Part shown: positions 16,942 to 26,825 of the stretch, piece by piece
Position numbering within the stretch: position 1 is the stretch's first letter
How the letters are laid out: every line of letters starts with the position of its first letter
NCBI GenBank assembly: GCA_903908065.1
Contig: CAIVQO010000023.1
Span: 1 to 38,230 of the forward strand
Direction of reading: 5' to 3'
Source: an uncultured beta proteobacterium
GTDB lineage: Bacteria > Pseudomonadota > Gammaproteobacteria > Burkholderiales > Rhodocyclaceae
DNA: 38,230 nt
Translations under genes and position numbers: made by a program
The notes under the pieces: model-generated
The model's input: the letters and a program-made list of their open reading frames with translations, nothing else
What the model was told of the DNA's origin: nothing
Database searches by the model: none

Positions 16942-19329
16942 TCAGTTGCGTACCGGCTTGCCGGTCTGCATCATGCCCATGATGCGTTCCTGGGTCTTGG
17001 GATGGTTCAGCAGTTCCATGAAGCCTTTGCGCTCCAGGTCGAGCAGCCATTGCTCGCTGACAAGACTGCCATTGTCGACGTCGCCGCCCGAGACCACGGT
17101 GGCGATCATCTGACCAAGTTTGAAGTCGTGGGCCGAAATGAAGCCGCCGTCGCGCATGTTGACCAGTTGCATCATGATCGTGCCGATTGCATAACGTCCG
17201 GCCACCGGCACCAGCTTCTGCAGAGGCGGACGGTAGCCCGCGTCGAACATGGCACGCGCCTCGACCTTGGCCACATGCAGCAGCTCGTAGGGATTGAAGA
17301 CGATTACGTCGTCGGACTTCAGGTAGCCCATTAGCCGTGCCTCCAGCGCCGACTTTGACACGGCAGCCGTCGCAGGATTCATAAAGTTGTTCTTGAGGAA
17401 CTGCAAGAGGTCGTTGCCGCGTGCCTGTTCGGCCGAACGCACCGCCGCCTCCTTGAGGCCGCCCCCCGCCGGGATCAGGCCGACACCCACTTCAACCAGG
17501 CCGATGTAGGACTCGATCAGGGCCACTCGGCGTGCCGCATGCAGCATCAGTTCGCAGCCGCCGCCCAGGGCAAGGCCGGCCACCGCCGCGACTACCGGCA
17601 CGTTGGCGTACTTCATGGCCTGGAAGGCCTGCTGCAAACGCGCCACCTCCGGCTCGATGGCCTTGACGCCACCGGACATGAAGAGCGGCAGCATGGCTTG
17701 CAGGTCGGCGCCGGCAGAGAAGGCACCGCCTTCGGCGGCATCGGCACTCCAGATGACGAGGCCCTTGTAGTTGCGCTCGGCTTCCGCCAGCGCCTTGGCC
17801 AAACCGGCAATCACACCCGGACCGATGACGCGCATCTTGGTCTTCAGCGACAGCACCAGCACTTCGTCGTCCTGGTGCCAGATGCGTACCGAATCGTCCT
17901 CGAAGAAGGTGGTGCCGGCCGTAGCGCCGTCGGCACCGCCCTCGCCCAGCACCGGTGCGCGGAACGGCTGGCGGCGATATACGGCCAGGTCGGAACGCGG
18001 CACATTGGCCTTGCGCGCCGGCGACCATGAACCGTCTGCGGCATGCACCCCGGAACGCCCGTCGAACACCCAGGCCGGCAGCGGCGCTGCACACAGCGCC
18101 TTGCCGGCATCGATATCCTCTTTCACCCACTGCGCAACCTGCTGCCAACCAGAGGCCTGCCAGGTCTCGAAGGGTCCGAGCTTCTGGCCAAAGCCCCAGC
18201 GCATCGCGAAATCGATGTCACGTGCATTGTCGGCAATGGCCTCCAGATGTACCGCAATGTAATGGAAGGCATCGCGGAAGATGGCCCAAAGGAACTGCGC
18301 CTGAGGGTGGGTCGATTCGCGCAGCGCCTTCATGCGCTTGGCCGGGTCCTTTTCCTTGAGGATGCGCCCCACCAGATCATCGGCCTTGCCACCGCCGGCC
18401 ACATACTGCCCCGTGGCGAAGTCGAGGCGTTGAACCTCCTTGCCCACTTTCTTGTAAAAGCCGGCGCCGGTCTTCTGGCCCAGGGCACCCGCCGTTACCA
18501 GCTTGGTGAGAACTTCCGGGGTCTGATACACGGCAGCAAAGGGATCCTCGGGCAGCGTGTCCTGCATGGTCTTGATCACATGCCCCATGGTATCGAGGCC
18601 AACCACGTCAGCGGTGCGGAAGGTGGCGGACTTGGCGCGCCCCAGCCGGGATCCGGTCAGGTCATCCACCACGTCGCACGACAGGCCGAACTTTTGCGCC
18701 TCGTGCATCGTCGCCATCATGCTGAAAACGCCGACGCGGTTGGCGATGAAGTTGGGGGTGTCCTTGGCACGCACCACGCCCTTGCCCAGGGTTGTGACGA
18801 GGAAACCTTCGAGTTGATCGAGGATTCCCGGGTGCGTCGCAGCGGTCGGGATCAGTTCGACCAAATGCATGTAACGCGGCGGATTGAAGAAATGCACGCC
18901 ACAGAAGCGGGACTTCAACTCGGCTTCAAAGCCCTCGGACAGCGCCGTGATCGAAAGCCCCGAAGTATTGGAGGCGAAGATGGCATTTGGAGCGATGTGG
19001 GGCGCGACTTTCTTGTAGAGGTCGTGCTTCCAGTCCATGCGTTCGGCAATCGCCTCGATGACCAGGTCGCAACCCTTGAGCAAATCGAGGTGGTCATCGT
19101 AATTCGCGACCTCGATGCAGGCTGCGTCGTCCTTGTTGCCCAGCGGCGCCGGGCTGAGCTTCTTGAGGCCTTCGATGGCCTTCAGCACGACCCTGTTCTT
19201 GGGGCCTTCCTTGGCCGGCAGGTCGAACAGCACCACCGGCACTTTGGCATTTACGCAATGGGCGGCAATTTGCGCACCCATGACGCCTGCGCCGAGAACG
19301 GCGACTTTCCTGACGATGAAATTGCTCAT
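16942..19329 (-). CDS. 3-hydroxyacyl-CoA dehydrogenase/enoyl-CoA hydratase, FadN-type domain order
   Basis: A 795-aa bifunctional beta-oxidation enzyme. The N-terminal NAD-binding 3-hydroxyacyl-CoA dehydrogenase (residues 5-190; VAVLGAGVMGAQIAAHC, ASNTSGLSI, CGVHFFNPP) comes first and the enoyl-CoA hydratase/crotonase domain (about 490-680) second. This is the order of Bacillus FadN, the reverse of E. coli FadB. The hydratase keeps both catalytic glutamates, Glu593 (GGGCELML) and Glu613 (GLVEVGVGLIP), 20 residues apart as in rat crotonase. It lies between an acyl-CoA dehydrogenase (12 nt gap) and thiolase (20 nt gap), so one transcript encodes a full beta-oxidation spiral. Confidence 0.94.
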   Translation of the reverse strand: MSNFIVRKVAVLGAGVMGAQIAAHCVNAKVPVVLFDLPAKEGPKNRVVLKAIEGLKKLSPAPLGNKDDAACIEVANYDDHLDLLKGCDLVIEAIAERMDWKHDLYKKVAPHIAPNAIFASNTSGLSITALSEGFEAELKSRFCGVHFFNPPRYMHLVELIPTAATHPGILDQLEGFLVTTLGKGVVRAKDTPNFIANRVGVFSMMATMHEAQKFGLSCDVVDDLTGSRLGRAKSATFRTADVVGLDTMGHVIKTMQDTLPEDPFAAVYQTPEVLTKLVTAGALGQKTGAGFYKKVGKEVQRLDFATGQYVAGGGKADDLVGRILKEKDPAKRMKALRESTHPQAQFLWAIFRDAFHYIAVHLEAIADNARDIDFAMRWGFGQKLGPFETWQASGWQQVAQWVKEDIDAGKALCAAPLPAWVFDGRSGVHAADGSWSPARKANVPRSDLAVYRRQPFRAPVLGEGGADGATAGTTFFEDDSVRIWHQDDEVLVLSLKTKMRVIGPGVIAGLAKALAEAERNYKGLVIWSADAAEGGAFSAGADLQAMLPLFMSGGVKAIEPEVARLQQAFQAMKYANVPVVAAVAGLALGGGCELMLHAARRVALIESYIGLVEVGVGLIPAGGGLKEAAVRSAEQARGNDLLQFLKNNFMNPATAAVSKSALEARLMGYLKSDDVIVFNPYELLHVAKVEARAMFDAGYRPPLQKLVPVAGRYAIGTIMMQLVNMRDGGFISAHDFKLGQMIATVVSGGDVDNGSLVSEQWLLDLERKGFMELLNHPKTQERIMGMMQTGKPVRN

Positions 19330-19341
19330 GCGGATTCCCTT

Positions 19342-21132
<1,791 letters not shown>

Positions 21133-21160
21133 GGTGTCCTCCTGTTGTCTTGGGTCCCGG

Positions 21161-21178
21161 CGGCCGTTTGAACGGCCG
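21161..21178. promoter_or_regulatory. Inverted repeat in the leader of the beta-oxidation operon
   Basis: CGGCCGTT (21161-21168) and AACGGCCG (21171-21178) are exact reverse complements with a 2-nt spacer. On the minus strand a candidate promoter lies just upstream: -35 TTCACG (21222-21217), 17-nt spacer, -10 TATTAA (21199-21194), placing the repeat near +10 to +27. This is a good position for a repressor operator. Confidence 0.45.
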
Positions 21179-21242
21179 TTTCAAACAAACGTTTTAATAC
21201 TAACGCAATTTGAACCCGTGAAGTAGTCGCACGACTCTAAAC

Positions 21243-21785
21243 TCAGCGCAGGAAGTTGCGGCTGATTTCGCGAAACAGATCGGAATCGGCCTTGCGCAGC
21301 CACTCGAACGCCACCATCTCGCGGCTGACGATCACGGCGCCGGCCTGGCGCATCCGTGCCAGCGCCAGCGCCTTGTCCGATTCGCGGCGCGAGCCAACGG
21401 CCTCTTCGACGACGAACACCTGGCGCCCGGTTTGGAGAAGTTCGAGCACGGTCTGCATCACGCAAACATGGCTTTCCATGCCGCAGACCACCAACTGCGG
21501 ATGGCTGCCGGCGGCGGCAAAGCCATGACAACCACCGGCCACCGCTGAAAAATGCAACTTGCCGGCAATGCATTCCGGCGGCAGTTCCGCCGCTACCGCT
21601 GGATGGGCTGGTCCCAGGCCCTGCGGATACTGCTCGCAGGCCAACACCGGGATACCCATGCGGCGGGCCACGCGGATCAGCCATACCACCTGGTCGAGCA
21701 ACGCCTGCCAGCCCGAAATGGCCGGCACCAGGCGGCCCTGAACATCGACCACCAACAAGGCAGATAGCTTGGCATCGATCAGCAT
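21243..21785 (-). CDS. Isochorismatase-like cysteine hydrolase
   Basis: A 180-aa alpha/beta hydrolase of the isochorismatase/YcaC superfamily. The triad is visible as Asp14 (LLVVDVQGRL), Lys76 (IAGKLHFSA) and Cys108 (CGMESHVCVMQT). Members hydrolyse amides or small ring compounds; the substrate here is unknown. The ATG at 21785 follows a strong GGAGG site, so I prefer it to the longer frame starting at 21818. It overlaps the end of the upstream exonuclease gene by 7 nt (21779-21785), implying translational coupling of two functionally unrelated products. Confidence 0.87.
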   Translation of the reverse strand: MLIDAKLSALLVVDVQGRLVPAISGWQALLDQVVWLIRVARRMGIPVLACEQYPQGLGPAHPAVAAELPPECIAGKLHFSAVAGGCHGFAAAGSHPQLVVCGMESHVCVMQTVLELLQTGRQVFVVEEAVGSRRESDKALALARMRQAGAVIVSREMVAFEWLRKADSDLFREISRNFLR

Positions 21786-22573
21786 GATTCCTCCCAGGCG
21801 GCAATGAACTCTTTCCAATGCGGCAATCCGGTGGCCGACAAAGATGATTTCACCAGCGCAAGTTCGGCTTCATGCTCGGCCGTACTCAACAGGCCGCGCA
21901 TCATCTGAAACCTCAGGAAGACGAGAAAGGTATTCACCACATCGGTCTCGCAATAGTCGCGAATCTCGCCAATGCGCCCTTCCTGCCAGGCCCCCCAGAC
22001 GGCGGAGCCATCCATGCCCAGCTTTCCCGGCAAGCCCATCAGTCGCGCCAACTGGTCCAGCGGAGCGCTGCCGCGTGGCTGGTACATCGCCAGCAGGTCC
22101 ATCAGGTCAAGGTGCCGCATGTGGTAACGGCTGATGTAGTTGTTCCATTTGAAATCGCGCGAGTCGCGGTAATCGCCCTCGCCCATGTCCCAGTAGCGCG
22201 GCGCGGTCACGCCATGGATCAGGCCGCGATAGTGCAACACCGGCAGATCGAAACCGCCGCCGTTCCAGGATACGAGTTGCGGAGTGAACTTCTCTACCCC
22301 GTCAAAGAAACGCTGGATGATCTCGCCCTCGCCCGACTTAGGTTCCGCCAGCGACCAGACGCGGAATCCTTCATCGCTGCGCAGGGCACAGGAAATCACC
22401 ACCACGCGCTGCAGGTGCAGCGGCAGAAAATCGCTGCCGTTCTTCGCCCGCTGGCGCTGGAAAGCGAACTCGGCCACCTCGGCATCCGCCAGATCGGCCG
22501 GTAGTTCATGCAGCGTACGCAGACCGGCAATATCCGGAATGCTCTCGATGTCGAAAACCAGCAAGGGGGTCAT
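21779..22573 (-). CDS. Predicted 3'-5' exonuclease related to the PolB proofreading domain
   Basis: A 264-aa DEDDy-type exonuclease. ExoI is VFDIESIPD (Asp8, Glu10), ExoII is LVSWNGGGFDLPVL, and ExoIII is YCETDVVNTFLVF with the Tyr-x3-Asp pattern. This matches the free-standing PolB-like exonuclease family of proteobacteria, so 3'-5' DNA degradation or proofreading in the cytoplasm is expected. It is divergent from the IclR gene with a 72-nt gap and overlaps the isochorismatase gene. Length and motifs are normal. Confidence 0.88.
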   Translation of the reverse strand: MTPLLVFDIESIPDIAGLRTLHELPADLADAEVAEFAFQRQRAKNGSDFLPLHLQRVVVISCALRSDEGFRVWSLAEPKSGEGEIIQRFFDGVEKFTPQLVSWNGGGFDLPVLHYRGLIHGVTAPRYWDMGEGDYRDSRDFKWNNYISRYHMRHLDLMDLLAMYQPRGSAPLDQLARLMGLPGKLGMDGSAVWGAWQEGRIGEIRDYCETDVVNTFLVFLRFQMMRGLLSTAEHEAELALVKSSLSATGLPHWKEFIAAWEESC

Positions 22574-22631
22574 GGCAAAATGGCGGCAGTCAGGGAGAGG
22601 CCGAAAGTCGGCGCTGGCGATGCGGCGATTC

Positions 22632-22637
22632 TATAAT
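22632..22637 (+). promoter_or_regulatory. -10 hexamer immediately before the IclR gene
   Basis: A perfect TATAAT ends 8 nt before the ATG at 22646, so transcription would begin at or next to the start codon. No good -35 hexamer is seen 16-18 nt upstream. The region before the ATG has no Shine-Dalgarno sequence, which fits a leaderless mRNA. Confidence 0.4.
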
Positions 22638-22645
22638 CCTCCGCC

Positions 22646-23452
22646 ATGCCGGATGCAGAAAAAGACGAGGACAGCCGCCAGGGCGTACAGTCGATCGAAG
22701 TCGGCGTGCCCCTGCTTCAGGCGTTGGCCGAACACGGCGCGCCCATGATGCTGCGTGACCTGGCGCTCAAGAGCGGCATGCCGGCTGCCAAGGCCCATCG
22801 CTACCTGGTCAGCTTCGTGCGCACCGGCTTGGTGGTGCAGGACGCCCATTCCGGCCGCTACGACCTCGGGCATTTCGCGCTGGAACTCGGCCTCGCCAGC
22901 CTCGCCCGCCTCGATGCCGTGCGCGCCGCTACACCGCTGCTGGATGCATTGAATGAAGAACTCGGTGAAACCGTGGCGTTGGCGGTGTGGGGCAACATGG
23001 GGCCGACCATTGTGCGCTGGGTCGAATCGCGGCGGCCGATCAACGTAAATTTGCGTACCGGCGCGGTCATGCCGCTCCTGCATTCGGCGATCGGCCTGTG
23101 CTTCGTCAGTTTCTCCGACTCACCTCAGGTGGCTGCGCGGGTCGAGGCCGAACTCGCAATCAATGCCACGGCCACGGAAAAGCGCGGCCCGGCGAACCGG
23201 GCGGAACTCGACAATGTGATCGCCGAGGCGCGCCAGCATGGCATGTCGCGCGCGGTAGGTTCGGTTCTGCCGGGCGTCAACGCCTTTTGCGCGCCGATCT
23301 TCGATCACGAAGGCAAGATGGTGGTGGCGATTACCGCACTGGGACCGGCCAGCCTATTTCCCTCAAGCTGGAGCGGGCCGATTCCCCGCGCCGTTGCTTC
23401 GGCCGCGCAATCCCTGTCCCGCCGGCTAGGCTGGGCCGGGAAGCATTCCTGA
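22646..23452 (+). CDS. IclR-family transcriptional regulator
   Basis: A 268-aa regulator with an N-terminal winged helix-turn-helix (residues about 14-75; GVQSIEVGVPLLQAL, then LRDLALKSGMPAAKAHRYLVSF) and a C-terminal IclR effector domain (about 90-260; LNEELGETVALAVWG, then PGVNAFCAPIFDHEGKMVVAI). The full family length is present. IclR proteins respond to small organic acids or aromatics. Its neighbours are an exonuclease and an EF-hand gene, so the target is not obvious from context. The ATG at 22646 lacks a ribosome site and lies 8 nt from a -10 hexamer. Confidence 0.92.
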   Translation: MPDAEKDEDSRQGVQSIEVGVPLLQALAEHGAPMMLRDLALKSGMPAAKAHRYLVSFVRTGLVVQDAHSGRYDLGHFALELGLASLARLDAVRAATPLLDALNEELGETVALAVWGNMGPTIVRWVESRRPINVNLRTGAVMPLLHSAIGLCFVSFSDSPQVAARVEAELAINATATEKRGPANRAELDNVIAEARQHGMSRAVGSVLPGVNAFCAPIFDHEGKMVVAITALGPASLFPSSWSGPIPRAVASAAQSLSRRLGWAGKHS

Positions 23453-23626
23453 AAAGGTCCTGGACCGCTTACCGGGCCGTCCGATTTTGACCAGGGTCAA
23501 CCCGCCCGCAAATAACCGACGATCTATTACTTTCGTTGGATTCACTTTCTCGCTGAAGAGGCGCATGGTTCAGGTATCGGAACGGAGGGAACCGGTTCCG
23601 ACGGCAAAACTACTGAAACTCGCACC

Positions 23627-23926
23627 ATGCGTAGCCAATTTGCATTGTTGTTCGCGCTGTCCGTCTGTGTCACCCCTGCATTGACCCAGTCTCTCATTCC
23701 CGATCTCGACGCCCCCGGCACGCGCGGCGAGATGGCTCGCGCGGAAAAGAAAAAGGCCGAGGCACGCTTCGATGCCATGGACAACAACAAGGACGGGAAA
23801 CTGTCGCGCGAAGAAGTCGCCGGCAAGTCGGCCTATCTGTCCGACAATTTCGACAAACTGGACAGCGACAAGGACGGCGGCCTGAACTGGGAAGAATTTC
23901 TCGGCCATAAACGCTGGCCGAAATAG
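23627..23926 (+). CDS. Small secreted EF-hand calcium-binding protein
   Basis: A 99-aa protein with a Sec signal peptide (MRSQFALLFALSVCVTPALT) and two canonical EF-hand loops: residues 52-63 (DNNKDGKLSREE) and 79-90 (DSDKDGGLNWEE), each with Asp/Asn at positions 1, 3 and 5, Gly at 6 and Glu at 12. It should be exported and bind Ca2+. Its partner is unknown. It has its own 174-nt upstream gap after the IclR gene, shows no strong ribosome site, and is convergent with the DUF302 gene 11 nt away. Confidence 0.85.
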   Translation: MRSQFALLFALSVCVTPALTQSLIPDLDAPGTRGEMARAEKKKAEARFDAMDNNKDGKLSREEVAGKSAYLSDNFDKLDSDKDGGLNWEEFLGHKRWPK

Positions 23927-23937
23927 GTTTGCCTCAA

Positions 23938-24327
23938 TCAGGCGGAATTCAACGCGCGCTGGATGCGTACGTCGGCTTCCTTGGCCAATTCGGTGAGTTG
24001 TTGGTCACCCAGAATCCGCATCATTCCCGACGGTGCGACAAACTCCAGCGAGATCTTTCCGGGAGCCAGTTCGCGCACCACGGCATTGCACGGTAGCAGG
24101 CCGGCGACATCGGCATTCGCGGTGTAGGCATCGTAGGCCAGATTGGGATTGCAGGCGCCGAGAATTACGGTTGGCACGATGTCCTTGCCGGTCTTCTCCT
24201 TGATCTTGGAATGCATGTCGATCCGGGTAAGGATGCCGAAGCCCTCGGCCGCAAGGGCCTTGGTTGCCCGATCGATGGCCATGTCCATGCTTTCAGCGAT
24301 TTCGCGCTTGAAGTTTATGCCGCTCAT
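23938..24327 (-). CDS. DUF302-domain protein
   Basis: A 129-aa single-domain protein. Recognisable DUF302 features are the N-terminal MAIDRATKALAAEGFGILTRIDM, the central VILGACNPNLAYDAYTANADVAGLLPCNAVV with two cysteines, and the C-terminal helix. DUF302 proteins are small dimeric proteins of unknown biochemical role, often near thiol, sulfur or metal genes. No signal peptide is seen, so it is probably cytoplasmic. It is transcribed divergently from the small Cys-rich protein gene. Confidence 0.85.
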   Translation of the reverse strand: MSGINFKREIAESMDMAIDRATKALAAEGFGILTRIDMHSKIKEKTGKDIVPTVILGACNPNLAYDAYTANADVAGLLPCNAVVRELAPGKISLEFVAPSGMMRILGDQQLTELAKEADVRIQRALNSA

Positions 24328-24499
24328 ATCGATTCCTTTTGACTGAAAAAAATTGAAACGGGACGTTTATCCGGGGGTGGAAGCAGCCAGTGCGCTTCGG
24401 AAACTACGGATTGCCCGGAATAGCGCGCCCCATCAAACTTGTCACCAAGGTGGCGCTTGCCTGCTGGAAAAACACCAAGCCACCGTCGAGGAGACAATC

Positions 24500-24685
24500 A
24501 TGTTCGAACCGCCGATGGATCGTTGTCCGGTATGTGGGGACTATGTGGTGCTGGTTCAAGCGCAGGCCGAATGCGCCAAACGAAAAAGCTGCGGCGTGGG
24601 CACCTCCTGCCCCCTGCGCGGTGCCTTCGTGCAAAACGACTTCTACCGCCCCAAGTCGGCTCCGCCACGCGCGCTTTCGGGCTGA
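24500..24685 (+). CDS. Small cysteine-rich zinc-ribbon-like protein
   Basis: A 61-aa protein beginning MFEPPMDRCPVCGDYVVLVQ and containing five cysteines arranged CPVCG, then C (in AECAK), then C..C in KSCGVGTSCPL. The pattern suggests a small zinc ribbon or metal-binding knuckle. The ATG at 24500 is supported by GAGGAGA 8 nt upstream; the frame extends 5' to 24353 but without a comparable start. I do not know a characterised homologue, though proteins of this size with CPVCGxYV and a CPL ending are familiar from betaproteobacteria. It is convergent with the rhodanese gene (5-nt gap). Confidence 0.72.
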   Translation: MFEPPMDRCPVCGDYVVLVQAQAECAKRKSCGVGTSCPLRGAFVQNDFYRPKSAPPRALSG

Positions 24686-24690
24686 ACGGC

Positions 24691-25344
24691 TCAGCGCTTG
24701 GCGAGCGGCACGGTGGTCAAGCCCAGGCTCTTCCAGGCCTGCATACCACCGCGATACCATTTCAGCTTGTGGGCCGGGTAACCCAAGGCCAGCAACTGCT
24801 TGATATTCGTCGGCGACTGGCCGCACCACGACCCATTGCAATAGAACACCAGCGTCTTTGCGTTTTCGAAGTTCCACAGCGGGCCGGTTCGGCTGGCGCC
24901 GAATTGCAGTGTCAGGGTCTCGGCGATTGAATCGGCATCCGTCTGCGCCGGATGCAGTTTCGTCCACGGAAGATGGATTGCGCCCGGGATCAGGCCGGAA
25001 CGCTGCAACCATTCGACATCGCGCGAATCGATCACCTGCACACCCGCATCCCGAAACGTGATGCGCCGCAGATACTCCATCAGTTCCAGTTCGCCAATGG
25101 TCTCCACCCCGGGTGCCAGTTGCATCGGCTGGATGCAATACGGCGGACAGGGTCGCGACGTCAGCGCAAAGTCGGGGTCGATCTGATTCAGGTTGTCGGC
25201 CTCGCGCTCGATGCGCACCAAGCGGCCCTCATGCATCACGTCCAGCCAGGGTTGTTGCGCAGTGATGCCGACCGGCTGATCAGCCCAGGCAAGCTGGGCG
25301 GCCAAAAGTACGCAGCAGACAGCCAATAGATACTTGCGACGCAC
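24691..25344 (-). CDS. Exported rhodanese-like protein
   Basis: A 217-aa protein with a Sec signal peptide (MRRKYLLAVCCVLLAAQLAWA) and a C-terminal rhodanese domain (residues about 85-215). The active-site loop is CNGSWCGQS with Cys169 as the sulfur acceptor; VIDSRDVEWLQRSGLIPGAIHLP is the typical CDC25/rhodanese entry. A CPPYC pair (Cys66, Cys70) lies before the domain. It probably transfers sulfane sulfur or senses thiols in the periplasm. Gene context gives no direct partner; the sulfur locus is 9 kb away. Confidence 0.86.
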   Translation of the reverse strand: MRRKYLLAVCCVLLAAQLAWADQPVGITAQQPWLDVMHEGRLVRIEREADNLNQIDPDFALTSRPCPPYCIQPMQLAPGVETIGELELMEYLRRITFRDAGVQVIDSRDVEWLQRSGLIPGAIHLPWTKLHPAQTDADSIAETLTLQFGASRTGPLWNFENAKTLVFYCNGSWCGQSPTNIKQLLALGYPAHKLKWYRGGMQAWKSLGLTTVPLAKR

Positions 25345-25419
25345 GGAAGCTTCCTCCTGCTGGGCAAAGGCGAAGTGTAGCGCCGTCGCGCCGGCGCCGA
25401 CTTTTTACTGGGCAGCCGA

Positions 25420-25449
25420 TTGACGCCGCAACGTCTGCACCGCCATACT
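25420..25449 (+). promoter_or_regulatory. Candidate promoter for the DUF6279 lipoprotein gene
   Basis: TTGACG (25420-25425) and CATACT (25444-25449) have an 18-nt spacer and lie 32 nt before the ATG at 25482, inside the 137-nt divergent gap shared with the rhodanese gene. Confidence 0.35.
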
Positions 25450-25481
25450 TTGCGGTCGCCATAGCCCCTGCAAGTGAAACC

Positions 25482-26348
25482 ATGCATCGTTCCCTGCTGA
25501 CACTGCTGCTGATATCGATGACACTGCTGCTGCCGGCTTGCAGTGCGATCCGGCTCGGCTACGGCAACGCCGACAGCCTCGCGCGCTGGTGGATCGACCA
25601 ATACCTCGATCTATCCCCGGAACAGGACGCACTGGCGCGCGAACGCCTGCCGCGCCTGATGGTCTGGCATCGCAAAACGCAATTGCCGGACTACGCCGCG
25701 GTGCTCGCACAGGCCCGAAGCCTGGCAATCGGCAAGCCAAGCGCGGCAGACGGTCTGGCGCTGACTGACGCGATCATTCGGCGAGTCCGCCGGCTCGCTG
25801 ATCAGGCCATCCCCGATGCAGCCGATCTGCTGTTGACGCTGACGCCGGCTCAAACCGAGCGCATGGCCGCGCGGATGAGCGACAAGAATATAAGTTTTGC
25901 GAAGGAGGCCCGTCTGGCGGAAGGCGAAGCCGGCCAGCGCAAGGCGCGCTTCAAGCGACTGCTGGAGCGTGCCGAATATTGGTATGGTGGGTTCAGCGAC
26001 GGACAGGAAGCCGCCATTCGCCAACTGATCGACGCTCGCCCCAGCGGTGCTCAGTTCTGGTACGAGGAACGTCTGCGACGCCAGAGCGAACTGCTGGACC
26101 TTGCGCGCAAAGTGCAGGCCGAGAAGCCCTCGCGCGAGCGGGTGATCGCCTTGCTGCGCGATTATGCGGACCGGTTCGACATTCCTTCGGAGCCTTCGCG
26201 GCGGGCGATGGCACTGGCATTGCGCCAGGAATCCAGCGAACTGGCAGCGGCGATTCAGGCGCTCACCACACCGGCGCAACGAGAACACGCGCGGACCAAG
26301 TTCGACGACCTGATCCGGGAGATCGGCGAACTGGCGCAGGAGGCCTGA
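25482..26348 (+). CDS. DUF6279-type outer-membrane lipoprotein
   Basis: A 288-aa lipoprotein: the signal sequence ends in the lipobox LLPAC, with Cys20 as the lipidation site. The mature part is largely helical with the pattern RLGYGNADSLARWWIDQYLDLSPEQD, typical of the DUF6279 family of proteobacterial lipoproteins. No catalytic motif is visible and the function is unknown; the residue after Cys20 is Ser, so outer-membrane sorting is likely. It stands alone and converges with the OB-fold-like gene (10-nt gap). Confidence 0.82.
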   Translation: MHRSLLTLLLISMTLLLPACSAIRLGYGNADSLARWWIDQYLDLSPEQDALARERLPRLMVWHRKTQLPDYAAVLAQARSLAIGKPSAADGLALTDAIIRRVRRLADQAIPDAADLLLTLTPAQTERMAARMSDKNISFAKEARLAEGEAGQRKARFKRLLERAEYWYGGFSDGQEAAIRQLIDARPSGAQFWYEERLRRQSELLDLARKVQAEKPSRERVIALLRDYADRFDIPSEPSRRAMALALRQESSELAAAIQALTTPAQREHARTKFDDLIREIGELAQEA

Positions 26349-26358
26349 GCCCCCGGGC

Positions 26359-26742
26359 TTACTTCTTCGGCGTGATCGTGGCCTCTTCGATCAGCAGCGG
26401 GTAGGAGTAGCCCATGCCGAAGTCGCGGTTCAATACCACGACGCCTGAAATGCTGACTTGATCGCCCACGTTCGCCGTCTGCTTGCTGGTGACGACAAGG
26501 TTGTTGGTACCCTTCGCCGCATCGCCCGAACCATCCTGCACGTGCACGAAATTGCGGCCCATGATGCCGTTATTGACCTTGACCACCTTGCCCTGGGCAC
26601 TGATGGTCTTGCCGCCGAGACCGGCCTTGTTCTGGTTCAGGTTGGCAACGGTTTGCATCCCTGCGTCGGCCGCACTAACACTGAACGAGGCCGTTCCAAG
26701 CGTGGCGAACAGGGCGGCAAAGAGTATTGAAACGGCTTTCAT
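26359..26742 (-). CDS. Periplasmic OB-fold-like protein
   Basis: A 127-aa protein with a Sec signal peptide (MKAVSILFAALFATLGTASF, cleavage near SVSA-AD). The mature part is all-beta: KTISAQGKVVKVNNGIMGRN, then FVHVQDGSGD, VVTSKQTANVGDQVSISG and DFGMGYSYPLLIEEATI. This resembles exported OB-fold domains of the NrfJ/nucleic-acid-binding-like group often called nucleotide-binding, though a periplasmic place argues against a nucleic-acid role. I chose the ATG at 26742 over the longer frame from 26778 because it gives a clean signal peptide. Confidence 0.72.
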   Translation of the reverse strand: MKAVSILFAALFATLGTASFSVSAADAGMQTVANLNQNKAGLGGKTISAQGKVVKVNNGIMGRNFVHVQDGSGDAAKGTNNLVVTSKQTANVGDQVSISGVVVLNRDFGMGYSYPLLIEEATITPKK

Positions 26743-26825
26743 CGGAAGCTCCAGTAAATGTAGGGTCTGCAGACACATGCCGAACCGGCAGTATACCCGG
26801 CAGCGCGAGGACTACCTTGCTGCCT

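Noticed and set aside
21160-21200. PsrA-type fatty-acid operator (GAAAC-N4-GTTTC)
   Set aside because: GAAAC-GGCC-GTTCA is close but the second half-site does not match, so I report only the exact inverted repeat.
23901-23921. Terminator hairpin TCGGCC/GGCCGA at the end of the EF-hand gene
   Set aside because: Lies inside the coding sequence, has only 6 bp and no U-tract.
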